Positions 54,179 to 62,373 of a stretch of DNA of 64,000 bases are shown one piece after another; the first letter of the stretch is position 1; each line of letters begins with the position of its first letter. Origin of the DNA: Acetatifactor muris (lineage in GTDB: Bacteria; Bacillota; Clostridia; Lachnospirales; Lachnospiraceae); NCBI RefSeq assembly GCF_024623325.1, contig NZ_JANJZD010000026.1:1-64000 (forward strand), read 5' to 3'. A program made the translations under genes and the position numbers. A model generated the notes under the pieces. It made no database searches. It was not told the DNA's origin and saw only the letters and a program-made list of their open reading frames with translations.

Positions 54179-54745
54179 CTATACGTTATACATCCTTTCT
54201 GTTTCTAAAATTTCATTTACAACATCATTAATATCAGTTCCCTCATTGTTGTCAACTACAAGATTTACTTCTCTTTCTAATCCTAAAAACATTCCATAGT
54301 CTCTTTCAGTACGGTTACATATTTCGTCTTTGTCTTTATAGTCAAACTTATCAATTCCACATCTGTCTATATATCTCTTTACTCTTGTACCAAGATTACT
54401 TCTTACAAGAACAGTAAAAATATTATTTTGGGGACAGTTTTGTTTTACTTGTCTAAATCCATTCGGAGTAAGCACAACAACTTTATTACCCTCTAAATAA
54501 TCTGATTTTAATGATCCATATAATCTGTCATATGTATATCTGTCATACTCTGCTAAAATGCCTGCGTTTAACATCGTGGCAAATGAATTCTGGTCAGTGA
54601 AATAGTAATCCTTGCCATTCACTTCTCCATCCCTCGGTTTCCTTGTGGTATACGAAATAATCTTTTCAAAACCATGATGTGTTGCCAGTTCATTCTCAAT
54701 TGTAGATTTCCCTGACCCAGATGGCCCTAATAAAACAATAATCAT
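54179..54745 (-). CDS. Guanylate kinase-like nucleotide kinase
   Basis: 188 residues from ATG 54745 (AAGGAGA upstream). P-loop GPSGSGKST at 7-15, GMP-binding SYTTRKPRDGEVNGKDYYF, and RVKRYIDRCG. It phosphorylates dGMP/GMP, or another deoxynucleotide. It overlaps the thyX stop. Confidence 0.88.
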   Translation of the reverse strand: MIIVLLGPSGSGKSTIENELATHHGFEKIISYTTRKPRDGEVNGKDYYFTDQNSFATMLNAGILAEYDRYTYDRLYGSLKSDYLEGNKVVVLTPNGFRQVKQNCPQNNIFTVLVRSNLGTRVKRYIDRCGIDKFDYKDKDEICNRTERDYGMFLGLEREVNLVVDNNEGTDINDVVNEILETERMYNV

Positions 54746-54750
54746 ATGTA

Positions 54751-55428
54751 CTAATTCTCCTTTTTCTGTACTCTTCCACAAGATTTTTTCTCTGGGCAAT
54801 AGCCAAGATAATCACATTTTGGTACAAATAAATTATCTACGATCCATGTCCATTCATCAGAGACTTTATATAATGCGGTACAAATATCTCCAAATAATTT
54901 TCTATATTCATGATACGCACGATTACACATGCGCTGGTGTGACATATCTACAAGATTACGTAAATTACGTTTATCAACAATTTTAGTTGTCATTCCAAGC
55001 GGAAGTAATAATGCTGAATCTTCTCTTGGAGTTCCAATATCTTCTAACTCTATCAGTGCTCTATTAATTTGATGAATTGCCTCTGTATAGATTTCATATC
55101 TTTTTTCATCATTTCTAATACTATCTGGGACAACATAACCAAATCCATGTTCATAATCTATATATCTTGTACTTGCCTGTAAACGTGTTGGTGCCCCACC
55201 CAAATGTGTATACCATTCACGAATTACTCTTGCAGAATATCCATCAATAATCATTTCTACATTTACATATTCGAGAGTCCTTCCATGATTAGCTGTAATA
55301 CAATCCATCCCACGTTTATAATTCTTTTTATTGTCTGTAATATCTGCTCCCCAGCACACACCTGCTCTTTTACCGATTAATGTTATTGGATATTTTGTTG
55401 TTTCCTCTAGAATTATTACTGATCCCAT
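54751..55428 (-). CDS. thyX: Flavin-dependent thymidylate synthase
   Basis: 225 residues. C-terminal ThyX motif LPLGMTTKIVDKRNLRN is clear. The signature RHRxxSxNxxSxRY is replaced by THLGGAPTRLQASTRY at 74-89, a variant with the second half (ASTRY) kept. It makes dTMP from dUMP with FAD and NADPH, using the dUMP made by the dUTPase. A terminal Cys set (CDYLGYCPEKKSC) is extra. Followed by the guanylate kinase with overlap. Confidence 0.88.
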   Translation of the reverse strand: MGSVIILEETTKYPITLIGKRAGVCWGADITDNKKNYKRGMDCITANHGRTLEYVNVEMIIDGYSARVIREWYTHLGGAPTRLQASTRYIDYEHGFGYVVPDSIRNDEKRYEIYTEAIHQINRALIELEDIGTPREDSALLLPLGMTTKIVDKRNLRNLVDMSHQRMCNRAYHEYRKLFGDICTALYKVSDEWTWIVDNLFVPKCDYLGYCPEKKSCGRVQKKEN

Positions 55429-55661
55429 TTAAATTCCTCCATTTCTTCATTGAATCTTATTACCTCTTCTTCATTGCAGCTATGTATTTCGACATCAAGT
55501 GGTTTTCTCAAATCAACTGTAAGAATTCCCAAAGTTGATTTAGCATCAACTCTATAACTATCTTTAATTACATCAATGTCGCTTTTAAATTTCATCGTAA
55601 TGCCAGTAAAATGATTAACTTTTTCAATAGTATTTAACACTACAGTTATTTTTGTATTCGT
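55416..55661 (-). CDS. HPr-like protein with uncertain start
   Basis: About 74-81 residues. HPr-like fold pattern: LNTIEKVNHFTGITMKFKSD, YRVDAKSTLGILTVDLRKPL. The active His is absent. The frame gives GTG 55640, but this cuts the first strand; the expected start lies at 55661, where ACG stands seven bases behind GGAAGG. So the natural ATG may have mutated, or a near-cognate codon is used. Its end overlaps the thyX start by 13 bases. Confidence 0.65.
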   Translation of the reverse strand, partial: TNTKITVVLNTIEKVNHFTGITMKFKSDIDVIKDSYRVDAKSTLGILTVDLRKPLDVEIHSCNEEEVIRFNEEMEEFKWDQ

Positions 55662-55673
55662 TTTCTCACCTTC

Positions 55674-56360
55674 CTATTTTGTTTTTAATGTATAAAAATT
55701 ATGAGCGCCATCTTCAAATACTGGTTCATATTTTAATTTTTTATTGCTATCAAAAAATAAACTTCCTTGTGTTGTATCATCAAATAAATATGCATATTCA
55801 CATGCAAGTATTGTTTTGTCTGATACATCAACATTTTTATATCTTTCATTTGACATAGTTTCAAATTGTCCAGGAATGAGTATTTCAGAAAGCTTGTTTG
55901 GAAAACACTCATGATCAAGTCTGTTATAAATTACATTTACTACATTTACTTTTTGTTCAAATGAATATTCATCACCAACTTCAGCTTGTACCACACGAAA
56001 AAGTAACTCTAATTCTTCCTCAGTAAAGTGGTCATATATAGTTTCTGGTGGGTCTATTATGTGTGAATACTCATCAATAATATTTTTATAAGTAATAAAC
56101 CATTCTCCTTTATCCGTAATGTTTTCTATTTCTATCATTTTTTGATTCATTTCTTCTGTTGCTATATCAATTTCAAAATTTGATGATATTGGTATTTCAT
56201 CTACAAGTTCACAATTATTTTTCTCTATGACCTTTATCTCTATTTCTTGTGCTACCATAGGTTTAGCCTTACTCTTTTCACTATATCCAATTAGCGGAAT
56301 AATAAGTAAGTATATAAAAAATGTCATTACTGATAGTAAAATTTTTATCATTTTATTCAT
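55674..56360 (-). CDS. SleB-family cell-wall hydrolase, membrane-anchored or secreted
   Basis: 228 residues. N-terminal hydrophobic helix (IKILLSVMTFFIYLLII) acting as signal or anchor, a linker of about 90, then the Hydrolase_2/SleB domain (ELELLFRVVQAEVGDEYS, VNVIYNRLDHECFP, LIPGQFETMSNERY, TQGSLFF) with the likely catalytic Glu in VQAEVG. It would open peptidoglycan; sporulation SleB or phage lysin relatives are both known. Confidence 0.82.
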   Translation of the reverse strand: MNKMIKILLSVMTFFIYLLIIPLIGYSEKSKAKPMVAQEIEIKVIEKNNCELVDEIPISSNFEIDIATEEMNQKMIEIENITDKGEWFITYKNIIDEYSHIIDPPETIYDHFTEEELELLFRVVQAEVGDEYSFEQKVNVVNVIYNRLDHECFPNKLSEILIPGQFETMSNERYKNVDVSDKTILACEYAYLFDDTTQGSLFFDSNKKLKYEPVFEDGAHNFYTLKTK

Positions 56361-56452
56361 TTGTTCTCCAGTAAATTTTGAGTTATATTTGATATGTCTA
56401 TGAGTTACATTTATTACTTCTCTGTTTGAATTGTGTTAGAAGTTACAATAGA

Positions 56453-57739
56453 TTAGTCATAACTTATACTTTTACCAATTTCTCTTAATCCTATATAGAT
56501 TGGGAACTGCAAACTTTCAAGTCCTGTTTTCTTATCCTTACTAATTTCTTTATATTTTACTTCAACAACTCTTCCTATAAGATTATCCCTGTCTTTCCAA
56601 AATTTTGTTCTGGTTTCATCATCGAATCCACTGCCAACATTAACAGTATTATCCTTATATTTAACAACTAATGCTCCAAGAGTACCTTTTAATCTTCCAT
56701 CACCTTCCAAAACCTTTATTACTGGAAGATCCATACTATAAAATCTCTTGATTTTTATCAAATCTGTAGTTCGTTTACATTTGTATAAGGCATCCTTGTT
56801 TAACATAAGACCTTCCCACCCTTGTTCAACAGCATAATCAAGCCATTTCATAATTTGTGATTGGTCTGTCCCCTCATAAACCATAGTCACTATTTCTATA
56901 TTTTGAAGTTTCTTTTCTTTAATTACTTCACCCAAGGCATTCAGCATCTTTCTTCGCACCTTATACTTGGAAGATGATTGCTTATTTAAAATCTCTTCTT
57001 CTGGGAAATAGTCAAAGATTACGAATTTTATCTCTTCTTTTGACTCCGCATCTGAATTGATTATCCCTGTCCCAATTCGGAAATTCTCTCCATCTGGTAA
57101 ATTATCAAAGTTTTTCCGGATAAGTTCTCCATCATAAAACCATCCCATTCCAAGCTGTTTTAAATCAGATATAATATGCTTCATGCCAGTAAATTCTTTA
57201 CCTTGTCTACTGATGAGTTTACCTTGATAAAATGAAGCACGATTCCCATTCATCTTTTGGCTGAGAGCAAACCACTCTTCTTCCCTCAGTTTCAACTTGT
57301 CATATGAAGCGCCCAATTGTACTTCCCAGGTGTCAATTAATCTTGGGATACATTTATTCACCAGTTTTTCATCAACGCCTAACCTAAATTTCTTTGTAAT
57401 TAACTGCTCATAGAATTCTCTATCGTCTTCATGGCCAAACAAGAATGCTTGAATCTCGTAAATATCTTCGTCTTTTCCAGTATTATTTTTTGAAAGATAA
57501 TCCATTACGTTTTCAAAAGTGCTATATACACCTAAGAAATATGCGGCCGTTTCTGTGCTTGGCATTACTTTCTTTTTAATTTTCTTGGTACTAATCCCAG
57601 TTACAATATTTCCATCTAATAAGAACTTCAAACACATCTTAAATAACTCATTATCCTTGTTTGCTGTAATAATTGCTTTCTTATTATTCAGGCTATTTGT
57701 CTCTTGGATCTGTTTAAATAAATTAATTACCTCTACCAA
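56453..57739 (-). CDS. ATP-dependent DNA ligase
   Basis: 428 residues. Adenylated Lys162 in motif I QKMNGNRASF (usual KxDGxR, here Asn for Asp), then motif III GWFYDGELI, motif IV EGLMLNKDALYKCKR, motif V LIKIKRFYS, and an OB fold. N-terminal helical DNA-binding domain (1-150). Phage ligase, sealing Okazaki fragments made by its own polymerase. Confidence 0.92.
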   Translation of the reverse strand: MVEVINLFKQIQETNSLNNKKAIITANKDNELFKMCLKFLLDGNIVTGISTKKIKKKVMPSTETAAYFLGVYSTFENVMDYLSKNNTGKDEDIYEIQAFLFGHEDDREFYEQLITKKFRLGVDEKLVNKCIPRLIDTWEVQLGASYDKLKLREEEWFALSQKMNGNRASFYQGKLISRQGKEFTGMKHIISDLKQLGMGWFYDGELIRKNFDNLPDGENFRIGTGIINSDAESKEEIKFVIFDYFPEEEILNKQSSSKYKVRRKMLNALGEVIKEKKLQNIEIVTMVYEGTDQSQIMKWLDYAVEQGWEGLMLNKDALYKCKRTTDLIKIKRFYSMDLPVIKVLEGDGRLKGTLGALVVKYKDNTVNVGSGFDDETRTKFWKDRDNLIGRVVEVKYKEISKDKKTGLESLQFPIYIGLREIGKSISYD

Positions 57740-57858
57740 TCATATTCTCCTTCTAAAAAAACACTTTATCATTTCAAATTTACTTTAACCCATTCAGGAT
57801 CAAAGGTAGGCCTACTATCTCCATGACATTGTAAAATAACTTCATCTCCAAAATGTAA

Positions 57859-58011
57859 TCAATTATCTTTATCTTTTGAGTCCTTGCTAAACGCACATAG
57901 TATTGCAGCTATTGGAGAAGTAATGCAATATACGCCAATAATATAAAGAAGAATTACTGTCCCACAAAATATCCAAAAGTTACTAAATATAAATTGTAGT
58001 ATTTCTAACAT
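57859..58011 (-). CDS. Tiny membrane protein
   Basis: 50 residues from ATG 58011, which has a strong AAAGGAGGTAAC just before it. One or two hydrophobic stretches (FIFSNFWIFCGTVILLYIIG, SPIAAILCAF) and a charged tail (SKDSKDKDN). Behind it, 57775-57858 holds no supported gene. Function unknown. Confidence 0.6.
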   Translation of the reverse strand: MLEILQFIFSNFWIFCGTVILLYIIGVYCITSPIAAILCAFSKDSKDKDN

Positions 58012-58044
58012 TGTTACCTCCTTTAAATTGCAATTCTGTTGTTT

Positions 58045-58233
58045 TTAGTCGTATCCATCATAATCATCATTTTTGTGTACAAAATCATATTCATCTCTAT
58101 ATTGTTCTAACAAACAAATTGCTCTACACAAATAGCCTTCTATCTCACAATAATTTGCAGAGTCAGCTAATTCTTTTAATTTCTCAATTAATTGTGTGGT
58201 TGACATACCACGATAAGATAATTCTTTTTTCAT
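58045..58233 (-). CDS. Small acidic phage protein
   Basis: 62 residues, start behind AGGAGGCGGTT. Helical (STTQLIEKLKELADSA, YLCRAICLLEQYRDEYD) with an acidic tail. No family recognised. Confidence 0.55.
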   Translation of the reverse strand: MKKELSYRGMSTTQLIEKLKELADSANYCEIEGYLCRAICLLEQYRDEYDFVHKNDDYDGYD

Positions 58234-58264
58234 AACCGCCTCCTATAAAAGACTTGTTCTATCG

Positions 58265-58678
58265 CTATAGTAAATATGGTAGTGCTGCTAAATATTTTTC
58301 TTTTAGCTTGTCCGTCAATGTCTCAGTCTGAGTAAGATGATCTTTCATATCTGCCAACTTTACCCAATATACTTCTGGTCTTGTATCAGAATAATCTCTA
58401 ATTTTCTTCACATATTCTATGTAATTTGTATTTTTAGACTTAGTAAGCAAATTTAAACATTCTTCAAAATGCTTATATTCAGCTCCAAAACAACCACCTG
58501 TGTATTCTGTATCCTCAATCAAATCATGCATTATCGCAAGAGCCACACAGTTATCCATTTTATCATCTGGAATCATTGGATTTTCTGCTACATACCCAGC
58601 TACTCTAAGTACATGATCATATGTTTTTGATTCATAATACTGCTTTGCCATCCTTAACGCATATCCTATTAAACTCAT
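58265..58678 (-). CDS. HD-domain hydrolase, RelA/SpoT/MESH1-like
   Basis: 137 residues. Metal residues: His22 (YDHVLRVAGY), His51-Asp52 (IMHDLIEDT), and the later Asp in VKLADMKDHL, the layout of the ppGpp-hydrolase HD domain. No synthetase domain. It may clear (p)ppGpp in the host, or act on another nucleotide; substrate is inference. Confidence 0.7.
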   Translation of the reverse strand: MSLIGYALRMAKQYYESKTYDHVLRVAGYVAENPMIPDDKMDNCVALAIMHDLIEDTEYTGGCFGAEYKHFEECLNLLTKSKNTNYIEYVKKIRDYSDTRPEVYWVKLADMKDHLTQTETLTDKLKEKYLAALPYLL

Positions 58679-58729
58679 ATTCTCTCACTTTCTCCTATCC
58701 TACCTTTAAAAGCGTGGATTCATTGGTTT

Positions 58730-58984
58730 TTAATTATAAAGTCTTTCTCCTGTGTTCTTATTAAAAATATATACATTTTCACATACTTCTTTGGCTTCAT
58801 AATCCATCATATTTACACGAAAATATCCATTAGCTAATTCAATAAATTTACTTCTTGCATCCTCGATATCATTGTGCGAGTACTCATCCTCATAATCCCA
58901 GGTGTCAAGATATATTCCAAAATCTTCCTTTCTTATATCTTCTTTCATTTCTTCAAACACTTCATATGCTAATGCATTTCCCAT
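58730..58984 (-). CDS. Small acidic phage protein
   Basis: 84 residues, acidic (DTWDYEDEYSHNDIEDARSK), no membrane helix. GAGAAAAG lies before the ATG. Function unknown. Confidence 0.5.
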   Translation of the reverse strand: MGNALAYEVFEEMKEDIRKEDFGIYLDTWDYEDEYSHNDIEDARSKFIELANGYFRVNMMDYEAKEVCENVYIFNKNTGERLYN

Positions 58985-59001
58985 ATAATCTTTTCTCCTT
59001 T

Positions 59002-59196
59002 TTAATCAAATAAACAAATATATTTTAATTCATCTTCTAAATCACTTTCTCTACGAAACTTTTCAATATCTTCCTCTGTTTTTACTCCCTCAAGTTTATT
59101 CTTTGCTTTTTTAATCCTGCTCTGCAAAACTAAAATATCATTTTGTAACTCACTCAATGTATTTAAGTATTCTTGTTTTAATTTTTCAATATCCAT
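59002..59196 (-). CDS. Small coiled-coil protein
   Basis: 64 residues, heptad-like (LNTLSELQNDILVLQSRIKK), probably a coiled coil. Function unknown. Confidence 0.5.
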   Translation of the reverse strand: MDIEKLKQEYLNTLSELQNDILVLQSRIKKAKNKLEGVKTEEDIEKFRRESDLEDELKYICLFD

Positions 59197-59228
59197 TTTT
59201 ATTTCCTTTCTGCATTGAAACGAGCGTT

Positions 59229-59558
59229 TTATTGCTTATATTCCATTAACTCATTATTCTCTAAAATAAATATTTTCTTTCCCATAGCAATTGCTTGTTT
59301 AATTCTGAGCGTAGTAGACTTTCCTATGTGTTCTGGAGTTACTATCACTAAGAAATCGCACATTAATAATTTTTCATAACACATATCATCTAGCATATTG
59401 GGACATTCTCCAAATGACAAATATTCTTCTATATTATAAAAGACAGGAGCAAATACAATATACCCTTTGCTTGTTAATATTTTTTCTGCACTTCTAAATT
59501 GTTTTTCATGTTCTCTTGTAATCCCTACTAAATGAGCAATTTCGTATTTTTTATTCAC
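59229..59558 (-). CDS. Nucleoside 2-deoxyribosyltransferase-like protein
   Basis: 109 residues. Rossmann-like pattern as in DUF4406/nucleoside 2-deoxyribosyltransferase folds: start IAHLVGITREHEKQF, AEKILTSKGYIVFAP, MCYEKLLMCDFLVIVTPEHI, LRIKQAIAMGKKIFIL. Could act on modified nucleosides; not proven. Confidence 0.6.
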   Translation of the reverse strand: MNKKYEIAHLVGITREHEKQFRSAEKILTSKGYIVFAPVFYNIEEYLSFGECPNMLDDMCYEKLLMCDFLVIVTPEHIGKSTTLRIKQAIAMGKKIFILENNELMEYKQ

Positions 59559-59559
59559 T

Positions 59560-59792
59560 CTTCATTTTCCTTCCCGCCAGTTATAAAATAGTGAGTATTT
59601 CCTTGGCTACACTCATATCATTCAAAGCAAGGTTTTACCACTAAATCATCATTCTTATATTCTCTAAACTGTAGAAATGTTTTGAATAATGTACAATATG
59701 GCAATAACTCAGAATTATTTGATTTATATTTCATCAGATCACAGTTTGACATTCATTTGTTACACCTATTGTTATTTTTCTTTTTGCCATAA
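59560..59792 (-). other. Decayed small reading frames
   Basis: The minus strand carries an ATG-initiated MAKRKITIGVTNECQT broken by TGA, then in another frame CDLMKYKSNNSELLPYC up to a TGA, then YECSQGNTHYFITGGKENEE in the same frame. It reads like one small gene broken by a frameshift and an in-frame stop. Confidence 0.4.
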
Positions 59793-59963
59793 TTATTCTC
59801 CATATATTTCATATTTGATTGAATGATATACATATGAGAGTATTGATATATTCTTCATATTGGTTACTATCATATTTTTTACTTTACCTTGTACTTGTTG
59901 CTTATCCATAATGGGATATTTTGATTTTATTGGTCCTTTATTATTTACTAAATAAAAATACAT
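59793..59963 (-). CDS. Small phage protein
   Basis: 56 residues from ATG 59963, behind AGAGAGGAA. Basic (NNKGPIKSKYPIMDKQQVQG) with a hydrophobic C-terminal part (ISILSYVYHSIKYEIYGE). Function unknown. Confidence 0.5.
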   Translation of the reverse strand: MYFYLVNNKGPIKSKYPIMDKQQVQGKVKNMIVTNMKNISILSYVYHSIKYEIYGE

Positions 59964-60007
59964 CTGACATTCCTCTCTGGATAAAACCTATCTTTCATTG
60001 CCATTTT

Positions 60008-60057
60008 TAGTCTATATATAGTTGTTCTCCAAATACCAAGTTACTATATATAGACTA
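60008..60057. repeat. Perfect 14-bp inverted repeat
   Basis: TAGTCTATATATAG (60008-60021) and CTATATATAGACTA (60044-60057), 22-base loop, just behind the RecD-like stop. A T run follows on the plus strand. It may be an mRNA end or an operator. Confidence 0.8.
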
Positions 60058-60060
60058 TTT

Positions 60061-62373
60061 TTATGCTACTTTTTCTTCCAACATCATCCATGTGTTCCGT
60101 TTATTGTGACTTGTACGGATACACTGTAAAAATGCTTGTGGTTCTGCCAACAGTAGACATCTCTTCTTTGCTCTTGTGAGCAGCGTATATAACATACAGT
60201 TATCCAAAAGCTGATGATGTGTGTTATCAATAATTCCAATAACAATCTTTCTACCTGCACCTTGTAACTTATGTACTGTCATTGCATAAGCAAGATCCAA
60301 TGCTGTTAGCTCTTTCTTTGTATACTCAATCAACTTTTTTTTCCCAAAAATATCAGTATAAGTTACTACACAATATTCTTCTTTCTTTTTGCCATTTTGT
60401 CTCTCACTAATTTCTGTTATATATCCTATTTCTCCATTGAACACATTCTTATCGTAATCATTTACTGTCTGCATTACTTTAGCACCCAATTTGAATGTCA
60501 TTTCAAAACCAGATATACTTTGCAATACATCTCCCAACAACTTTTCCTGAATTGTTTTATTCAATTCATTTGTACTATTCAAGCAATCTTTTCTTCGTGG
60601 AACTGCAATAACCACATTATCAATTCCATCAGAATCCACAGACTTTACAAATGTATTAACAGCAATATCAAATAGTGACTGCCTATTTATACGAAACATA
60701 TAATACATATCCTGTAGCTCACCATGAATAATTCTTGGCTGTAGTTTTTCAGTAATGGGATTAATATTCTCACGAATCAGATTTGCATCCACCAAAATAC
60801 CAGACTTCTCAGCTTGTCTCATTGGCTTAACCAATTTACTTACCACTGTATCATCAAACATTTCTATCAAATCTGAAAATACATTACCAAACCCTATAGG
60901 TGGTAACTGCTTATGATCACCAGAAATAATGATTCTGGTGTTATCATCAATCGCTTCTAACCAATGTAAGAATAAACTGGCATTAACCATACTTCCTTCA
61001 TCAAGAAATGCAACACTTGTAATCAGATGGTTATCTTTATTAAAATCAAACTTATTCAAACCTTTGCATCCCAATGTTCTATGAATCGTCATGGCTGGAA
61101 ATGATGTTGCCTCAGTTATTCTCTGTGCTGCCATAGCCGATAAAGCAGATGCCGTTAATGTAAATTGGTTTTCTGTATATGCTTTCACAATCGCTCTCAT
61201 AATGGATGTCTTGCCAGTACCAGCCTTCCCAGTTATTAAGCTGATTGTTCTATGTAGACTTTTATTAATTGTATCAAGCTGTTCTACTACATATTGGAAC
61301 CCTTGTTCTTCCTCTGCATGTCTGATCGCCTGTTCTATTTTTTCATCAGAAATATTGATATCTGTCTGTTTCTTAGACTTTTCAAGCAGTATATTATAAA
61401 TTTGCACTTCAATATCGTGATAATATTTTAGTCCTACTCTATCTTCTGATATGTGTAAAAACTCATTGTTTTCCAATAACCAATCCGTTTTATCAGAACA
61501 CTCAGGAACACTATTACTTATTGCTGACTTTAGAATTTTGACAGAACACCATGTATGACCACTACTTTCTCCTAAATCTGTAAAATAGTATTTTATAAAC
61601 GCAACCAATCTTTCAGTTGTATTTATAAGTTCTGGCTTCAATTTTAATGCTAAGTCATCGACTTTCTTAAACCCAAGCCCATTAATTTTCGTAAGAATAT
61701 ACGGATTTTCTTCTAATTGCTGTTTTAACAATGCCGGATTAGGTTCATCTGTTAGAAGTTTCTTAATCATCGTATATGTAACTCCTAATGGCTTTAACAT
61801 TATTATAATGTCTGAAATCAGATAATTATTGATGATTTTATCCTTAATTCTGTTCCAGGTAAGTTCCCTAACCCCCTTTACTAAATCATAATCAATTTCT
61901 TTTAATGTCCCATTTGCCACATCATTTACTACATTTGGATATACACTTATTAGATTCTCTGCAATCCAAGGTGAAATAATGGATTGCAGAAACATCAACT
62001 GTGCCTCTTTTGTTTGTGGTATCAGCGCATATATGGCTATTGGTGTATACTGATGACCATATGTTTTGTCATACTTGTACTTCGCCTTTATCATATATTC
62101 TCCACCAACAACCAATTCCTGCATTTTGCCAGCTAAAGAACTGAACTTTTTATCTGGATCGACTTCTTTACTATCTTCAAATGGCAAATCCATTTTTGTT
62201 TCTTTTGTATATTGAGGAATATCATCGTTTGTGTAAAAACCATATACGCCCCAAGCGGTATCTGAATTGTAGTAGCGTTCATAAGTTATGACTGCTTTAA
62301 ATTTCAAAATATCTTCATCGTTTTCAAACAAATTTATACTGCCACTCCTTTCTTTCTCATCTGATCCAACCAA
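60061..62373 (-). CDS. RecD-like superfamily 1 DNA helicase
   Basis: 770 residues from the frame opening at TTG 62373; TTG 62331 with AAAGGAG 13 bases upstream is an alternative, and no ATG is well placed. Walker A GKAGTGKTS near 380, Walker B FLDEGSM, motif III GDHKQLPPIG, motif VI region YAMTVHKLQGAGRKIVIGI and LYTLLTRAKKRC. N-terminal region resembles RecD2 (KINGLGFKKVDDLALKL). 5'-3' helicase for phage replication. It overlaps the DnaE stop. Confidence 0.9.
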   Translation of the reverse strand: MVGSDEKERSGSINLFENDEDILKFKAVITYERYYNSDTAWGVYGFYTNDDIPQYTKETKMDLPFEDSKEVDPDKKFSSLAGKMQELVVGGEYMIKAKYKYDKTYGHQYTPIAIYALIPQTKEAQLMFLQSIISPWIAENLISVYPNVVNDVANGTLKEIDYDLVKGVRELTWNRIKDKIINNYLISDIIIMLKPLGVTYTMIKKLLTDEPNPALLKQQLEENPYILTKINGLGFKKVDDLALKLKPELINTTERLVAFIKYYFTDLGESSGHTWCSVKILKSAISNSVPECSDKTDWLLENNEFLHISEDRVGLKYYHDIEVQIYNILLEKSKKQTDINISDEKIEQAIRHAEEEQGFQYVVEQLDTINKSLHRTISLITGKAGTGKTSIMRAIVKAYTENQFTLTASALSAMAAQRITEATSFPAMTIHRTLGCKGLNKFDFNKDNHLITSVAFLDEGSMVNASLFLHWLEAIDDNTRIIISGDHKQLPPIGFGNVFSDLIEMFDDTVVSKLVKPMRQAEKSGILVDANLIRENINPITEKLQPRIIHGELQDMYYMFRINRQSLFDIAVNTFVKSVDSDGIDNVVIAVPRRKDCLNSTNELNKTIQEKLLGDVLQSISGFEMTFKLGAKVMQTVNDYDKNVFNGEIGYITEISERQNGKKKEEYCVVTYTDIFGKKKLIEYTKKELTALDLAYAMTVHKLQGAGRKIVIGIIDNTHHQLLDNCMLYTLLTRAKKRCLLLAEPQAFLQCIRTSHNKRNTWMMLEEKVA

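Noticed and set aside
55416..56360. SleB-like and HPr-like genes as one frame joined by TAG readthrough
   Set aside because: They are in the same phase, but a ribosome site lies between them and the two domains have no known fusion; same phase has a one-in-three chance.
57775..57858. Coding continuation FGDEVILQCHGDSRPTF behind the 50-residue membrane protein
   Set aside because: It is in frame only after a TGA and has no start codon of its own.
54179..60000. Stop-codon reassignment in the phage element
   Set aside because: Protein-like sequence follows some TAG or TGA stops (behind the guanylate kinase, the 50-residue membrane protein and in the decayed frames). But TGA ends the four-Cys gene and the integrase, and TAG ends the HD gene and NrdG half, in places where reading on gives nonsense. 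Standard code with small decayed genes explains it better.
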